In this document: positions 11,093-19,326 of the stretch, one piece after another
Position numbering within the stretch: position 1 is the first letter of the stretch
Layout of the letters: every line of letters starts with the position of its first letter
From: Chitinophaga chungangae
GTDB taxonomy: Bacteria; Bacteroidota; Bacteroidia; Chitinophagales; Chitinophagaceae
Length of the DNA stretch: 64,000 nt
Direction of reading: 5' to 3'
Assembly: GCF_017742215.1 (NCBI RefSeq)
Contig: NZ_JAGHKP010000002.1
Span: 409,050 to 473,049, forward strand
Notes under the pieces: model-generated
Database searches by the model: none
Told to the model about the DNA's origin: nothing
What the model saw: only the letters and a program-made list of their open reading frames with translations
Made by a program: the position numbers and the translations under genes

Positions 11093-12013
11093 TTACACCG
11101 CGATCTTTTCCGCCGGCGTGATCCTCAATTCCACCAGCCGGTTCTGCCGGATCACCCTGATGAACTGGAACTGCCCGATCTTTTCACGGTCCAGCTGCCG
11201 GAACAGCGCATCGGAGGTTTCCACCGGCGCATCGTTGAACGATACCACGATATCCCCGTCCGTAATGCCCGCTTTGCCCGCGGGACTGTTGGCTTCCACA
11301 CCGGTTACGAACAGCGCGCTTTTGTTCTTCAGCTCCAACCCGCTCCTGAGTTTGGGCACCAGGGTGATCTGCTGAAGGCTCAGGCCGAGATAAGCGCGGC
11401 TCACCCTGCCGTTTTTCATCAGGTCGGCGGCGATCATTCTCGCCGTATCGATGCTGATGGCGAAACATAGCCCCTGCGCGCCACGGATCATCGCGGTATT
11501 CACGCCCACCACTTCACCTTTGTAGTCGATCAGCGGCCCGCCGGAATTGCCCGGGTTCAGCGCAGCGTCCGTCTGGATGAGGCCGTCTATCTGCCGCCCG
11601 GTTTCGCTGCGCAGCGAACGCCCCAAAGCGCTCACCACGCCGGCGGTAACGGTATGCTGAAATCCCATCGGGTTGCCGATGGCGATCACCAGCTGGCCGA
11701 TCTGCAGATCCGAGGCCTGCCCCAGCTGGGCGGGCTGAAAATCATATGCGCTCGACTTCAGGATGGCAATGTCCGTATCGGGATCTTCACCCGTCAAGGT
11801 AGCAGGATACATGCTGCCGTCGTGTAACATCACGTTGAAATAACTCCCTTTATGCACTACGTGGGAGTTGGTGAAAAGGTACCCGTCTGACGAGAAGAAA
11901 AATCCCGAGCCGGTACCGGTCACATTCCTGTTGGCATCCAGCCGCTCTATTTTTACGACTGACCTGCCCGCGGTTTCCACCGCATGATGGATGATCTGGG
12001 AATAAGCATCCAT
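11093..12013 (-). CDS. HtrA/DegP-like trypsin-type serine protease with PDZ domain
   Basis: An S1C-type protease: 306 residues from the ATG at 12013, chosen because an AAGGAGG ribosome site (12018-12024) precedes it. The trypsin domain carries the catalytic triad His51 (TNSHVV), Asp81 (DPDTDIAIL) and Ser157 (LNPGNSGGP). A single PDZ domain covers about residues 210-300. Unlike classic DegP, no signal peptide or membrane anchor is seen from this start, nor in the 34 codons that could extend it. Location is therefore uncertain. It is divergent from the beta-lactamase gene with 119 bases between starts. Confidence 0.9.
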   Translation of the reverse strand: MDAYSQIIHHAVETAGRSVVKIERLDANRNVTGTGSGFFFSSDGYLFTNSHVVHKGSYFNVMLHDGSMYPATLTGEDPDTDIAILKSSAYDFQPAQLGQASDLQIGQLVIAIGNPMGFQHTVTAGVVSALGRSLRSETGRQIDGLIQTDAALNPGNSGGPLIDYKGEVVGVNTAMIRGAQGLCFAISIDTARMIAADLMKNGRVSRAYLGLSLQQITLVPKLRSGLELKNKSALFVTGVEANSPAGKAGITDGDIVVSFNDAPVETSDALFRQLDREKIGQFQFIRVIRQNRLVELRITPAEKIAV

Positions 12014-12132
12014 ATAACCTCCTTCTTTAATGTCCTTCCCGCTACCAAAAACAAGCCATCCGGAAAACCGGCCAAATTGGCACATAATTGGTTCGCGGAG
12101 AACACCTACATTCATTCCTTAATCCACCATTC

Positions 12133-13068
12133 ATGAAACGAATATGTTTAGCCGCCACGGCCTGCCTGGCCCTGGCCGCCTGTTCCTCCCCAACGGCCCG
12201 CAATCAAAAGCCGGGAGACAGTGCCATGGCCGCAACAGACAAAACTGCTTCCCTCCGCAAAACGCTCAACAATATCGTGGCGCAAACAGACGGCAAAGTA
12301 GGTGTTGCCATCCTCAACCTGGATACGCGGGATACGATCACCCTCAATGATACCGCGCATTTCCCGATGCAAAGCACTTTTAAATTCCCCATTGCCATGG
12401 CCGTGCTGAAACAGGTGGACGAAGGAAAACTGCAACTGGACCAGCCCGTGTTCATCGATAAAAGATCGTATTTCAAAACCTGGAGCCCGCTGCAGGATTC
12501 CATCCCGGAAGGCAATGCAAACGTGCCGCTCAGCCGCCTCATCAGCCTGATGGTATCGCAAAGCGATAACGTAGCCTGCGACGTGCTGCTCAAGCTCATC
12601 GGCGGCGAAGCCGTGGCCAACGATTACATCCACAGCCTTGGCGTGACCGATATCGCTATAGTGGCCGGCGAGCAAAAAATGCACGCCGCCTGGGACGTGC
12701 AGTTCGCCAACTGGTGCCGCCCCAGCGCCTACACCCAGCTGCTGGACATCCTGAACAAAGGCACGGCGCTTTCCAAAACCAGCAACAACTTCCTGCTGGG
12801 CGTAATGTACGGCACCACCACCGGTCCCGATCGCATTCGCGGGCTGCTGCCCAAAAACGTGCAGGTGGCGCATAAAACCGGCACTTCCGGCGTGCAGAAC
12901 GGGCTGGCCGCCGCTACCAACGACGTAGGTTTTATCGTGCTGCCCAACGGTCAGAAACTCGCCGTGGCCGTGTTCGTATCGCTTTCCCATGCAGACGAGC
13001 CCACCCGCGACAAAGTGATCGCGCAGATCGCGAAAGCGGCATACGATCATGCGTTCTCCGGGAATTGA
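12133..13068 (+). CDS. Class A beta-lactamase, lipoprotein type, PER/CepA-like branch
   Basis: A serine beta-lactamase that would hydrolyse beta-lactam antibiotics in the periplasm. The 311-residue protein has a signal with lipobox AAC (Cys17). Class A motifs are intact: STFK (Ser81, Lys84), SDN (144-146), a glutamate in VAGEQKMH (Glu180, probable omega-loop Glu166 equivalent) and KTG (248-250). The stretches GLLPKNVQVAHKTGTSG and AATNDVGFIVLPNG match the subclass A2 enzymes of Bacteroidota (CfxA, CepA, PER type). The ATG at 12133 is preferred over a GTG-type extension because it begins the signal peptide. Substrate range is unknown. Confidence 0.92.
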   Translation: MKRICLAATACLALAACSSPTARNQKPGDSAMAATDKTASLRKTLNNIVAQTDGKVGVAILNLDTRDTITLNDTAHFPMQSTFKFPIAMAVLKQVDEGKLQLDQPVFIDKRSYFKTWSPLQDSIPEGNANVPLSRLISLMVSQSDNVACDVLLKLIGGEAVANDYIHSLGVTDIAIVAGEQKMHAAWDVQFANWCRPSAYTQLLDILNKGTALSKTSNNFLLGVMYGTTTGPDRIRGLLPKNVQVAHKTGTSGVQNGLAAATNDVGFIVLPNGQKLAVAVFVSLSHADEPTRDKVIAQIAKAAYDHAFSGN

Positions 13069-13093
13069 GCCGCAAAAGGCATTTTAGTATTAG

Positions 13094-13120
13094 AAAAGCC
13101 GGCATTAAGCCGGCTTTTTT
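13094..13120 (+). terminator. Terminator after the beta-lactamase
   Basis: A GCCGGC/GCCGGC stem extended by A-T pairs with a five-base loop and six T, 26 bases after the beta-lactamase stop. Confidence 0.85.
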
Positions 13121-13254
13121 GGCGGGTTTACTACAGTTCCATTACGGTATCTCTACCAAAGCCCTACTGAAGCAATACCAAAGCCCCGTTAAAACTCCCG
13201 CTCGGACAATACCTGCGGCATAACGGCGGCACATTAGCCATAATGTTATTTTAA

Positions 13255-13279
13255 CAAAAAACCACCCGTCTCCGGGTGG
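13255..13279 (-). terminator. Terminator after the DUF1501 gene
   Basis: A CCACCCG/CGGGTGG stem; on the minus strand it is followed by a run of U. It lies 28 bases beyond the DUF1501 stop. Confidence 0.75.
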
Positions 13280-13306
13280 CCTGATATTTCCGAGGTTTTT
13301 CAATAT

Positions 13307-14506
13307 CTAAATGAAATCCAACAGCTCGTACTGCTTCTGCAGGATCGCCTGATCGTCTGCCCCCAGCCACTTTTTGAGCAGCGTGGCATATACGTTCTTA
13401 AAATCGACCTTGTATTGCAGGTCGCCTTCCTGCAGGTTCACCAGGTCGGGCCCTTCGTTGAGAATGCCTTTCTGCTGCAGGCCGCCGCCGATCAGGAACA
13501 TGTTGTTGGCCGTGCCATGGTCAGTTCCGCCGCTGGCGTTCTGACCCACCCGGCGGCCAAACTCGGAGAACGTCATTACCAGCACGTCTTCAAAACGGTG
13601 GTTCTTTTTCAGATCGGTGGTAAATGCGCCCAGCGCGTCGCTCAGTTGTTCGAAAAGCCGCTGCTGCTGGTTCTGCTGGCCCACATGCGTATCGAAACTG
13701 CCGTGGCTCACATAATACACGCTGGTATTGATGTCTGTCATGATCAATTCCGCGATGGTCTTCATATTGCGGCCCAGTTCCGTTGTGGGATATTGTTCCT
13801 TGCTTTTGAAAGTTTTGAACTGCTGCTGGATATACGAAGCGGAAGAAATGGTTTCCGCCATTGTTTTGTAGAGATAATCGACGTTGTGATGTTCGTCGTC
13901 GTGTTGTTTTTTAGCGAGCAGCTCTTTAAAATACCGGTCGTTGCTGGCGCCGAAGAGCCGCTGCGGATCGGTGAGCGCAAGGCCTTTCACGGCTTCGCCT
14001 TTCAGGGCGAGGCTGAGCGTATCGTCTATTTCGAGCGCCTGCGTGGGTTTGTCGCAGCCTTTGCATTGCGCGTCGAGGTAGCGGCCGAGCCAGCCGGTGC
14101 CCCAGTAATCGCGGGAATCGCTGGCGCTTTGCCAGATGTCCATCGAGCGGAAGTGCGAACGGTCGGGATTGGGGTAACCCACGCTGTTAAGAACGCCCAG
14201 CGATCCGTCGTCGTACAGGCCTTTCAGGCTTTTCAGCGCGGGATGGATGCCCAACTCGTCGTTGAGCGATAAGGCGGCTTCGCGTTTGATGCCCAGCTGC
14301 GGGCGCAGTTTGTAATAAATATCGTTGCGGTAAGGGATAATGGTGTTCAGGCCGTCGTTGCCACCGGAAAGCTGCACCACTACGAGCACTTTATTGCCAG
14401 GCGGCACCAGCTGCCCCTGCTCCATCGCTTTCAGGAATTTCGGCAACATAAGGCTGGCCGAAGCGAGTGAACCTACCTGTAAGAACCGGCGTCTGTTGAT
14501 CTGCAT
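13307..14506 (-). CDS. DUF1501 family protein, Tat-exported
   Basis: A 399-residue member of DUF1501, a family of unknown function with an alkaline-phosphatase/sulfatase-like fold. The start MQINRRRFLQVGS gives a twin-arginine signal, so it should be exported folded. The conserved block LVVVQLSGGNDGLNTIIPY (about residues 42-60) is a family hallmark, as are the HFRSMDIWQ region and the late TFSEFGRRVGQNASGGTDHG stretch, whose acidic and histidine residues may bind metal. It lies 17 bases after the DUF1800 gene. These two families very often form a pair, which suggests a joint envelope function. Confidence 0.9.
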   Translation of the reverse strand: MQINRRRFLQVGSLASASLMLPKFLKAMEQGQLVPPGNKVLVVVQLSGGNDGLNTIIPYRNDIYYKLRPQLGIKREAALSLNDELGIHPALKSLKGLYDDGSLGVLNSVGYPNPDRSHFRSMDIWQSASDSRDYWGTGWLGRYLDAQCKGCDKPTQALEIDDTLSLALKGEAVKGLALTDPQRLFGASNDRYFKELLAKKQHDDEHHNVDYLYKTMAETISSASYIQQQFKTFKSKEQYPTTELGRNMKTIAELIMTDINTSVYYVSHGSFDTHVGQQNQQQRLFEQLSDALGAFTTDLKKNHRFEDVLVMTFSEFGRRVGQNASGGTDHGTANNMFLIGGGLQQKGILNEGPDLVNLQEGDLQYKVDFKNVYATLLKKWLGADDQAILQKQYELLDFI

Positions 14507-14523
14507 AATTCGTTGGATTATGA

Positions 14524-15972
14524 TTAACACAATTGATATTCCGGTGTGCTCATTACATCGATCGTTACGGTTTTGATGTAATTCTCACGGGAAGAGTTAT
14601 CTGAATATTTTTCCAGTAATTGTTTGTCGATGCCTTTGTTGCGCATCAGCAAAGAGGCGGCGATCTCATCGGCCAGCTTTTCGCGCGGCGTGTCTTTAAA
14701 ATCTTCCAGGAACGGCTTCCAGTCTACGTTTGCATTTACCTTGCGCGCGTATTGTTTTTTCAGGAATTCGTTCACCTGCATCGTCATTTTATAGTTCTGG
14801 CCTTCGCCCATTTCCGGCGTGATCTCTTTGGGCCGGATGTTGAATTCCTGCGAATACAAAATGATCTGCGGCACGCGCATTCGGAACATCAGGCTGGAGC
14901 TGTCTATCCAGCTGCGGCCTCCCGGCCAGCCCGCCACGTTCGGCGGATAAAATAATGTTTGCCCCATCACGCGCTGGAACACGAGCATCGCCTCTTCCTG
15001 CTCGAACTGCATGGGAATAGAGCGGCGCAGCCCGACGATCAGCTCCACCGGGCTTTTGATGCGGCTGCCGATGTGTTGCCTGTCGTAAAACCAGTCCGCC
15101 ATAAATATCTCCTGCATCAATCCCCTGATGTCGTAATTCGACTGGTAAAATTTCGCGGCCAGCTGATCGATGCGCGCATCGTCTTCGGTTTCGTTGACGA
15201 AATAACGCCAGATCTTCGCGGTGATGTAACGCGCCGTCTGTTTTTGTTCCAGCAATATTTTGATCACATCGTCGCCGTCGAACATGCCGGTTTTGCCGAG
15301 TATGGTCTTGCTGCGTTCGTCGTGCAGGTTCTTCCGGAAACGGAATTGTCCCATTTCGTCGTAACCCCATCCGGTAAAGGCTCTTGCGGCTTCTTTGATG
15401 TCTTTTTCGGTGTAATTCCCGCGGCCCATGGTAAACAGTTCCATCACTTCGCGGGCGAAGTTTTCGTTGGGGCGTTGTTTCCGGTTCTGCTGGTTGTTGA
15501 GAAAAGCCAGCATGCCGGGGGATTTGGACACTTCGGTGAGCAATGTGCCGAAGTTTCCGAGACCGTGCTGCCGGATCACCTGCAGCAGTTGCTGGTTGAA
15601 CAGCACGTTTTGCGTACGGCAGGCGAAATGGCCGTGCCAGAACAGCGCCATCTTTTCCTGCAGCGGGTGACCGCTGTTGATCATGGCGTGCGTCCACATT
15701 ACGTTGAGGTCTTTTACGCCGTTCACATTCATTCTTTGCACGGCTTTGCGTTCTTCGGCGCCCATGTTGCGCTGGCGGCGGTAATCGGGAAGGTCTGTTT
15801 CGTCAACGACCTTGATGGTTTCCGGGGTGATGTCGGCGGGGCCCAGTACTATTTTCCGCACTACTTCCTTCCTGCGTTTCTTCGCCCATGAACGTACTTC
15901 GGCGGGATTCGCGCCAAAACCCGCTCTCCAGCCCAGGTGTTGTAATTGAATCTGTTCGGGAACAACAGCCAT
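14524..15972 (-). CDS. DUF1800 family protein
   Basis: A 482-residue DUF1800 protein of unknown biochemical role. Family features are LGWRAGFGANPAEVRSW near the start, the WHGHFACR block (about residue 110), NENFAREVMELFTMGRGNYT (about 168-187, near the family ELHTLG-type signature) and PPNVAGWPGGRSWIDSS (about 345). No signal peptide is visible, although the partner DUF1501 protein has a Tat signal. It is first in a two-gene operon; a 148-base gap separates it from the next gene upstream. Confidence 0.9.
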   Translation of the reverse strand: MAVVPEQIQLQHLGWRAGFGANPAEVRSWAKKRRKEVVRKIVLGPADITPETIKVVDETDLPDYRRQRNMGAEERKAVQRMNVNGVKDLNVMWTHAMINSGHPLQEKMALFWHGHFACRTQNVLFNQQLLQVIRQHGLGNFGTLLTEVSKSPGMLAFLNNQQNRKQRPNENFAREVMELFTMGRGNYTEKDIKEAARAFTGWGYDEMGQFRFRKNLHDERSKTILGKTGMFDGDDVIKILLEQKQTARYITAKIWRYFVNETEDDARIDQLAAKFYQSNYDIRGLMQEIFMADWFYDRQHIGSRIKSPVELIVGLRRSIPMQFEQEEAMLVFQRVMGQTLFYPPNVAGWPGGRSWIDSSSLMFRMRVPQIILYSQEFNIRPKEITPEMGEGQNYKMTMQVNEFLKKQYARKVNANVDWKPFLEDFKDTPREKLADEIAASLLMRNKGIDKQLLEKYSDNSSRENYIKTVTIDVMSTPEYQLC

Positions 15973-16120
15973 ATGCTAAAAATTTTGAGTAAGTAAGACG
16001 GTTGTTTAAAGACATAGTTTAACGATGCTGCGCCTTTTCGCAAAAATTCAGCAAAATTCATTCCACCGGGGCGCCTGATGTTATTCGTTATACCATCCTT
16101 TGAAATTTGTACGCAGCGGG

Positions 16121-17197
16121 TTAATATACGTTCATCGTATCGTCGATTTCCTCGGCCCAGGCGTGTATGCCCCCCGTTACGTTGTACACCTGCTGGAAAC
16201 CGTTCTTCAGCAAATGTTCCGCAACGGCTTTGCTCCGCATTCCATGGTGGCAGATCAGCGCGATGGGCGTTTCTTTGGACAGGCCGGGAATCGAAGCGTC
16301 GATCCGCCGCATGGGAATGTGCAGCGCGCCTTCGATATGGCAGATGTCCAGCTCTTCTTTTTCACGCACGTCTATCAGCTGGAAATCGCGGCCTTCTTCC
16401 AGCCAGGCGTTCAGCTCCCGCACGGTGAGGAATTGCATCAGCACTGGGTCGCAGGCTACGTCTCCGTAAGTTTCCTGCAGTTCCGTAATGTTATGATTGT
16501 TGGGATCGGTCTGGAAAGAAAATACCTGGTGCGTGTTGTCGAGGATGTTGATGGTCAGCAATTGATTGGCGAGCGGCTCGCCGATGCCGCAGATCACTTT
16601 TACCGCTTCGTTGGCCTGGTAACAGCCCACGATGCCGGGCAGTACGCCCAGCACGCCGATGGCATTGCAGTCCGGCGCGTCGCCGGGCTCGGGGAACAGG
16701 CAGCGGTACGTGGCGCTGCCTTTGTAGTTGAACACGCTCACCTGTCCTTCGTACTGGTAAATAGCGCCGGAAACGAAAGGTTTGCCGAGTATCACGCAGG
16801 CGTCGTTGATGAGATACCGCGTGCCGAAGTTGTCCGAACAGTCGATCACGACGTCGTATTGCGCGATAATGGAAAGTGCGTTGGAAGTGTTGAGGAAAGT
16901 GTTGTGGGGAATGAGCTCAACATCGGGATTAAGCTGCCGCAGCCTTTCAACGGCCAGTTCCAGCTTGGGTTTGCCTTCGTCCGCCGTTTGATACAGCACC
17001 TGCCGCTGCAGGTTGGTAACGGATACTTTATCTTCTTCGGCGATGCCGATACGCCCCGCGCCCATCGCGGTGAGATATTGCAGCACCGGCACGCCCAGGC
17101 CGCCGGCCCCCACCACCAGTATGGCGGCTTTCCGCAATAATTCCTGCTTTTCGTTGCCAAACCCGTTGAGCCTGATCTGGCGGTCGTATCGGTTCAT
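16121..17197 (-). CDS. ThiF/MoeB-type adenylyltransferase fused to a rhodanese domain
   Basis: An E1-like enzyme that adenylates the C-terminal glycine of a sulfur-carrier protein (ThiS or MoaD type) and can pass on sulfur through its rhodanese part. In 358 residues, the ThiF domain occupies about 1-240 with the nucleotide loop VVGAGGLGVPVLQYL (30-44) and DCSDNFGTRYLIND. The rhodanese domain covers about 260-355 with active-site loop ICHHGMRS (Cys about 315). The paired CxxC zinc motifs of E. coli MoeB are not seen. A GGGAGG site (17205-17210) precedes the ATG. No thi or moa genes are nearby, so pathway is open. Confidence 0.85.
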   Translation of the reverse strand: MNRYDRQIRLNGFGNEKQELLRKAAILVVGAGGLGVPVLQYLTAMGAGRIGIAEEDKVSVTNLQRQVLYQTADEGKPKLELAVERLRQLNPDVELIPHNTFLNTSNALSIIAQYDVVIDCSDNFGTRYLINDACVILGKPFVSGAIYQYEGQVSVFNYKGSATYRCLFPEPGDAPDCNAIGVLGVLPGIVGCYQANEAVKVICGIGEPLANQLLTINILDNTHQVFSFQTDPNNHNITELQETYGDVACDPVLMQFLTVRELNAWLEEGRDFQLIDVREKEELDICHIEGALHIPMRRIDASIPGLSKETPIALICHHGMRSKAVAEHLLKNGFQQVYNVTGGIHAWAEEIDDTMNVY

Positions 17198-17243
17198 AAA
17201 ATATCCTCCCCCGGTTTAAATTTCGGAATTTTTTATTGGCGTG

Positions 17244-18302
17244 TCAATACTCGGCCCTGATTTGTTTCCAGGTGGCCTGCATGGCGGCCGGCATGGTTTC
17301 CCCCCGCGCCGGTTTCATTTCTTTTTTTACGTACCCGATGCGGTTGTCCATATCGGGGTGGCTGCTCAGCCATTCCGACGGCGCGCCGCCGCCCTCCGTT
17401 TTAAGTGTGCCGAACAGCCAGATATACCCTTCCGGGTTGATGTGGCGGGCTTCCAGCAGGCGCAGGCCGTTGAGGTCCGCTTCTTTTTCAAGGCTGCGGG
17501 AATATTCCAGGTTCTTCAGCGAACTGGCATTTTCGACCAGTACCGCGCTCACGCCCGTAAGATCGCCGAAAATAAGGCTCACGGCCATGTACGTGCCCAG
17601 CGACTGCATCAGCGAGCGCGTGGTGTGCCGCAGCTCCACATGCGAGTATTCATGCGCCAGCAGCGCCGCCAGCTCTTCCGGCCGCCGCATTTTATCGAGC
17701 AGCCCGCTGAACACCACGATGTGCCCGCCCGGCACCGCGAAGGCGTTCACCTGTTTTTCCTCCACCACGGTGATCTGCACCGGGTATTTCGTTTGAATAT
17801 CGAGCTGTTTGAAAAACGTGTTCACCAGCTCGGTTTTTTCCGGTAATATCTTGTATTCTTTGATCAGCTGTCCGTATGCTTCGTTCCCCATCTTCACTTC
17901 ATATTCCACCGGCATGGTATTGGCCAAACGGCCCGCCAGGAAAGGCACGAGCCAGAAATAAACAAGCGCCAGCAGGCCGGTCACCACCGCGCCCGCGGTC
18001 AGGAAAACGGCGGCGGCCGTGGGAAAAGCGCGTTTCTTTTTCCGCAGCTTCTTTTCGGCAAGCGCGGCAAATTCGCCGGACGATACGCGCAGCGTTTGCT
18101 GCGGCAGGCCGATGTGATGCAGCTCCATGCCGGCGGCGGTATGTTTGCCTTCCATCACGTTGTACCAATACCAGTGCACCACGCGCGGGTTGCCGTGCGC
18201 GTCCCTGAGATGGATCTCTATTTTGTCGTTTTTCAGGCTCACTTCAGCGACCTGCACATTGTCCGGGGAATCGTAGGAATAATAGCCCTGGTAAAGGTTC
18301 AT
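17244..18302 (-). CDS. M48 family metalloprotease
   Basis: A zinc metalloprotease related to HtpX/BepA/Oma1. The 352-residue protein has an N-terminal soluble domain of about 90 residues, one membrane segment (about 97-120), then the protease domain with HEYSH (217-221) and the downstream third zinc ligand in KEADLNGLRLLE. The N-terminal extension before the membrane span is unlike HtpX. It probably acts at the membrane in protein quality control. Its ATG is four bases past the stop of the acetyltransferase gene, so the two are likely co-transcribed. Confidence 0.9.
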   Translation of the reverse strand: MNLYQGYYSYDSPDNVQVAEVSLKNDKIEIHLRDAHGNPRVVHWYWYNVMEGKHTAAGMELHHIGLPQQTLRVSSGEFAALAEKKLRKKKRAFPTAAAVFLTAGAVVTGLLALVYFWLVPFLAGRLANTMPVEYEVKMGNEAYGQLIKEYKILPEKTELVNTFFKQLDIQTKYPVQITVVEEKQVNAFAVPGGHIVVFSGLLDKMRRPEELAALLAHEYSHVELRHTTRSLMQSLGTYMAVSLIFGDLTGVSAVLVENASSLKNLEYSRSLEKEADLNGLRLLEARHINPEGYIWLFGTLKTEGGGAPSEWLSSHPDMDNRIGYVKKEMKPARGETMPAAMQATWKQIRAEY

Positions 18303-18305
18303 AGG

Positions 18306-18857
18306 TTAGTCGGTTTTCAGGTTTTTAGACATCACCACCAGGTCTACCCAGTCGCCGTTCGGCTGCCTGACGCCTTTGGGGATGCGGCCATGCTCCACAA
18401 AATTAAAGTTCCGGTACAGCTGGATGGCCCTTTCGTTGGTAGCCAGCACTTCAAAATGGATAGTGGTAATTTGCGGGTGGCGCTCCGCCCAGCGGATGCC
18501 CGCGGTGAGCAGCCTCCGCCCGATGCCCATGTTCCAGTATTTATGCAATACGGCCAGGCCCATCAGCGCCATGTGGTATTGTTTTTTGTAACGGCTGCGG
18601 TTGAGGCTGAAGATGCCCGCGATCTGGCCTTCCACGTCGGCCACCAGCAACAGGTTCTCGGGCCGTTCGAGATACGAGCGGATAAACGCTTCTTCTTCCT
18701 GCACGTTCATTTTCATCGCTTCTTCACGGGTGAAAAGCAGGAAGTCCGTTTCGCCGGTGAACTGCTGGAAACAGGCCAGGCACCCGGCCGCGTCGGCGAT
18801 GCCGGGCTGGCGGATTACGAGCTGCTGACCGTTGGGAAGAAAATGATGCATGATCAC
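18306..18857 (-). CDS. GNAT family N-acetyltransferase
   Basis: A 183-residue acetyl-CoA-dependent acetyltransferase of the GNAT superfamily. The acetyl-CoA binding motif A is seen as HKYWNMGIGRRLLTAG (about residues 108-123), followed by the typical LEVLATNERAIQLYRNFNFVEHGR ending motif B. It resembles RimI/RimJ-like or amino-sugar acetyltransferases, but the acceptor cannot be named. It lies directly upstream of the M48 protease gene in the same orientation. Confidence 0.88.
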   Translation of the reverse strand: MIMHHFLPNGQQLVIRQPGIADAAGCLACFQQFTGETDFLLFTREEAMKMNVQEEEAFIRSYLERPENLLLVADVEGQIAGIFSLNRSRYKKQYHMALMGLAVLHKYWNMGIGRRLLTAGIRWAERHPQITTIHFEVLATNERAIQLYRNFNFVEHGRIPKGVRQPNGDWVDLVVMSKNLKTD

Positions 18858-18862
18858 AAATA

Positions 18863-18888
18863 TAAAAAAAGCGGCCCTTGCAGGCCGC
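18863..18888 (-). terminator. Terminator after the small cytochrome gene
   Basis: A GCGGCC/GGCCGC stem; on the minus strand seven U follow. It separates the cytochrome lipoprotein from the acetyltransferase gene. Confidence 0.75.
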
Positions 18889-18919
18889 CTTTGATTGTTA
18901 ATTCGTTAGGAAAGCTAAC

Positions 18920-19216
18920 TCAGGAAGCTTTGGCATGTTTGGTCACGAAAGCGAGCACGGCGGCTTTCTGATCTTCGTTGAGTTTTGCTTTGGGGGCCAT
19001 CCTGTCTATGATCCGCGGCCATTTTTCGGCGGTGCGCGTTTCAGGAAGGCGGTAGCCATGGCAACGGGCGCATTTTTCCTTGAAAATGGCTTTGCCGTCG
19101 GATTCCTCGTACTTCGAGAAAGCTGCTTCCACCGCGGCGGTGTCTTTAGGGTTCAGTCCCGCAGAGCAACCGTACAGCACCACGGCGATCAGGCATAACT
19201 GGATTAGTGTTTTCAT
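18920..19216 (-). CDS. Small c-type cytochrome lipoprotein
   Basis: A 98-residue protein starting MKTLIQLC, with lipobox LYGC (Cys17), so it should be a lipidated envelope protein. It has one haem c motif CARCH (Cys49, Cys52, His53) and a possible distal methionine in DRMAPKAKL (about residue 77). This fits a mono-haem cytochrome that shuttles electrons in the periplasm. An in-frame start further out (19243) would place extra residues before the signal and is less likely. It has its own terminator and no redox enzyme next to it. Confidence 0.85.
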   Translation of the reverse strand: MKTLIQLCLIAVVLYGCSAGLNPKDTAAVEAAFSKYEESDGKAIFKEKCARCHGYRLPETRTAEKWPRIIDRMAPKAKLNEDQKAAVLAFVTKHAKAS

Positions 19217-19254
19217 AATTTGCATTTTAAGACCTGGTAACAAATTAACGTAAA

Positions 19255-19288
19255 AAAATTAAAGCGTACAGGCATGCTTGTACGCTTT
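19255..19288 (-). terminator. Terminator after serS
   Basis: A ten-base-pair stem (AAAGCGTACA with TGTACGCTTT) followed on the minus strand by an A/U-rich tract; it lies 38 bases past the serS stop. Confidence 0.75.
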
Positions 19289-19326
19289 CTTAGAATTTAA
19301 TACGATGTAATCGCCGGGACGGTTGC

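Noticed and set aside
13154-13186. Direct repeat TACCAAAGCCC, two copies 22 bases apart
   Set aside because: Only two short copies in a spacer between converging genes, with no promoter or gene to control; probably chance or an old duplication.
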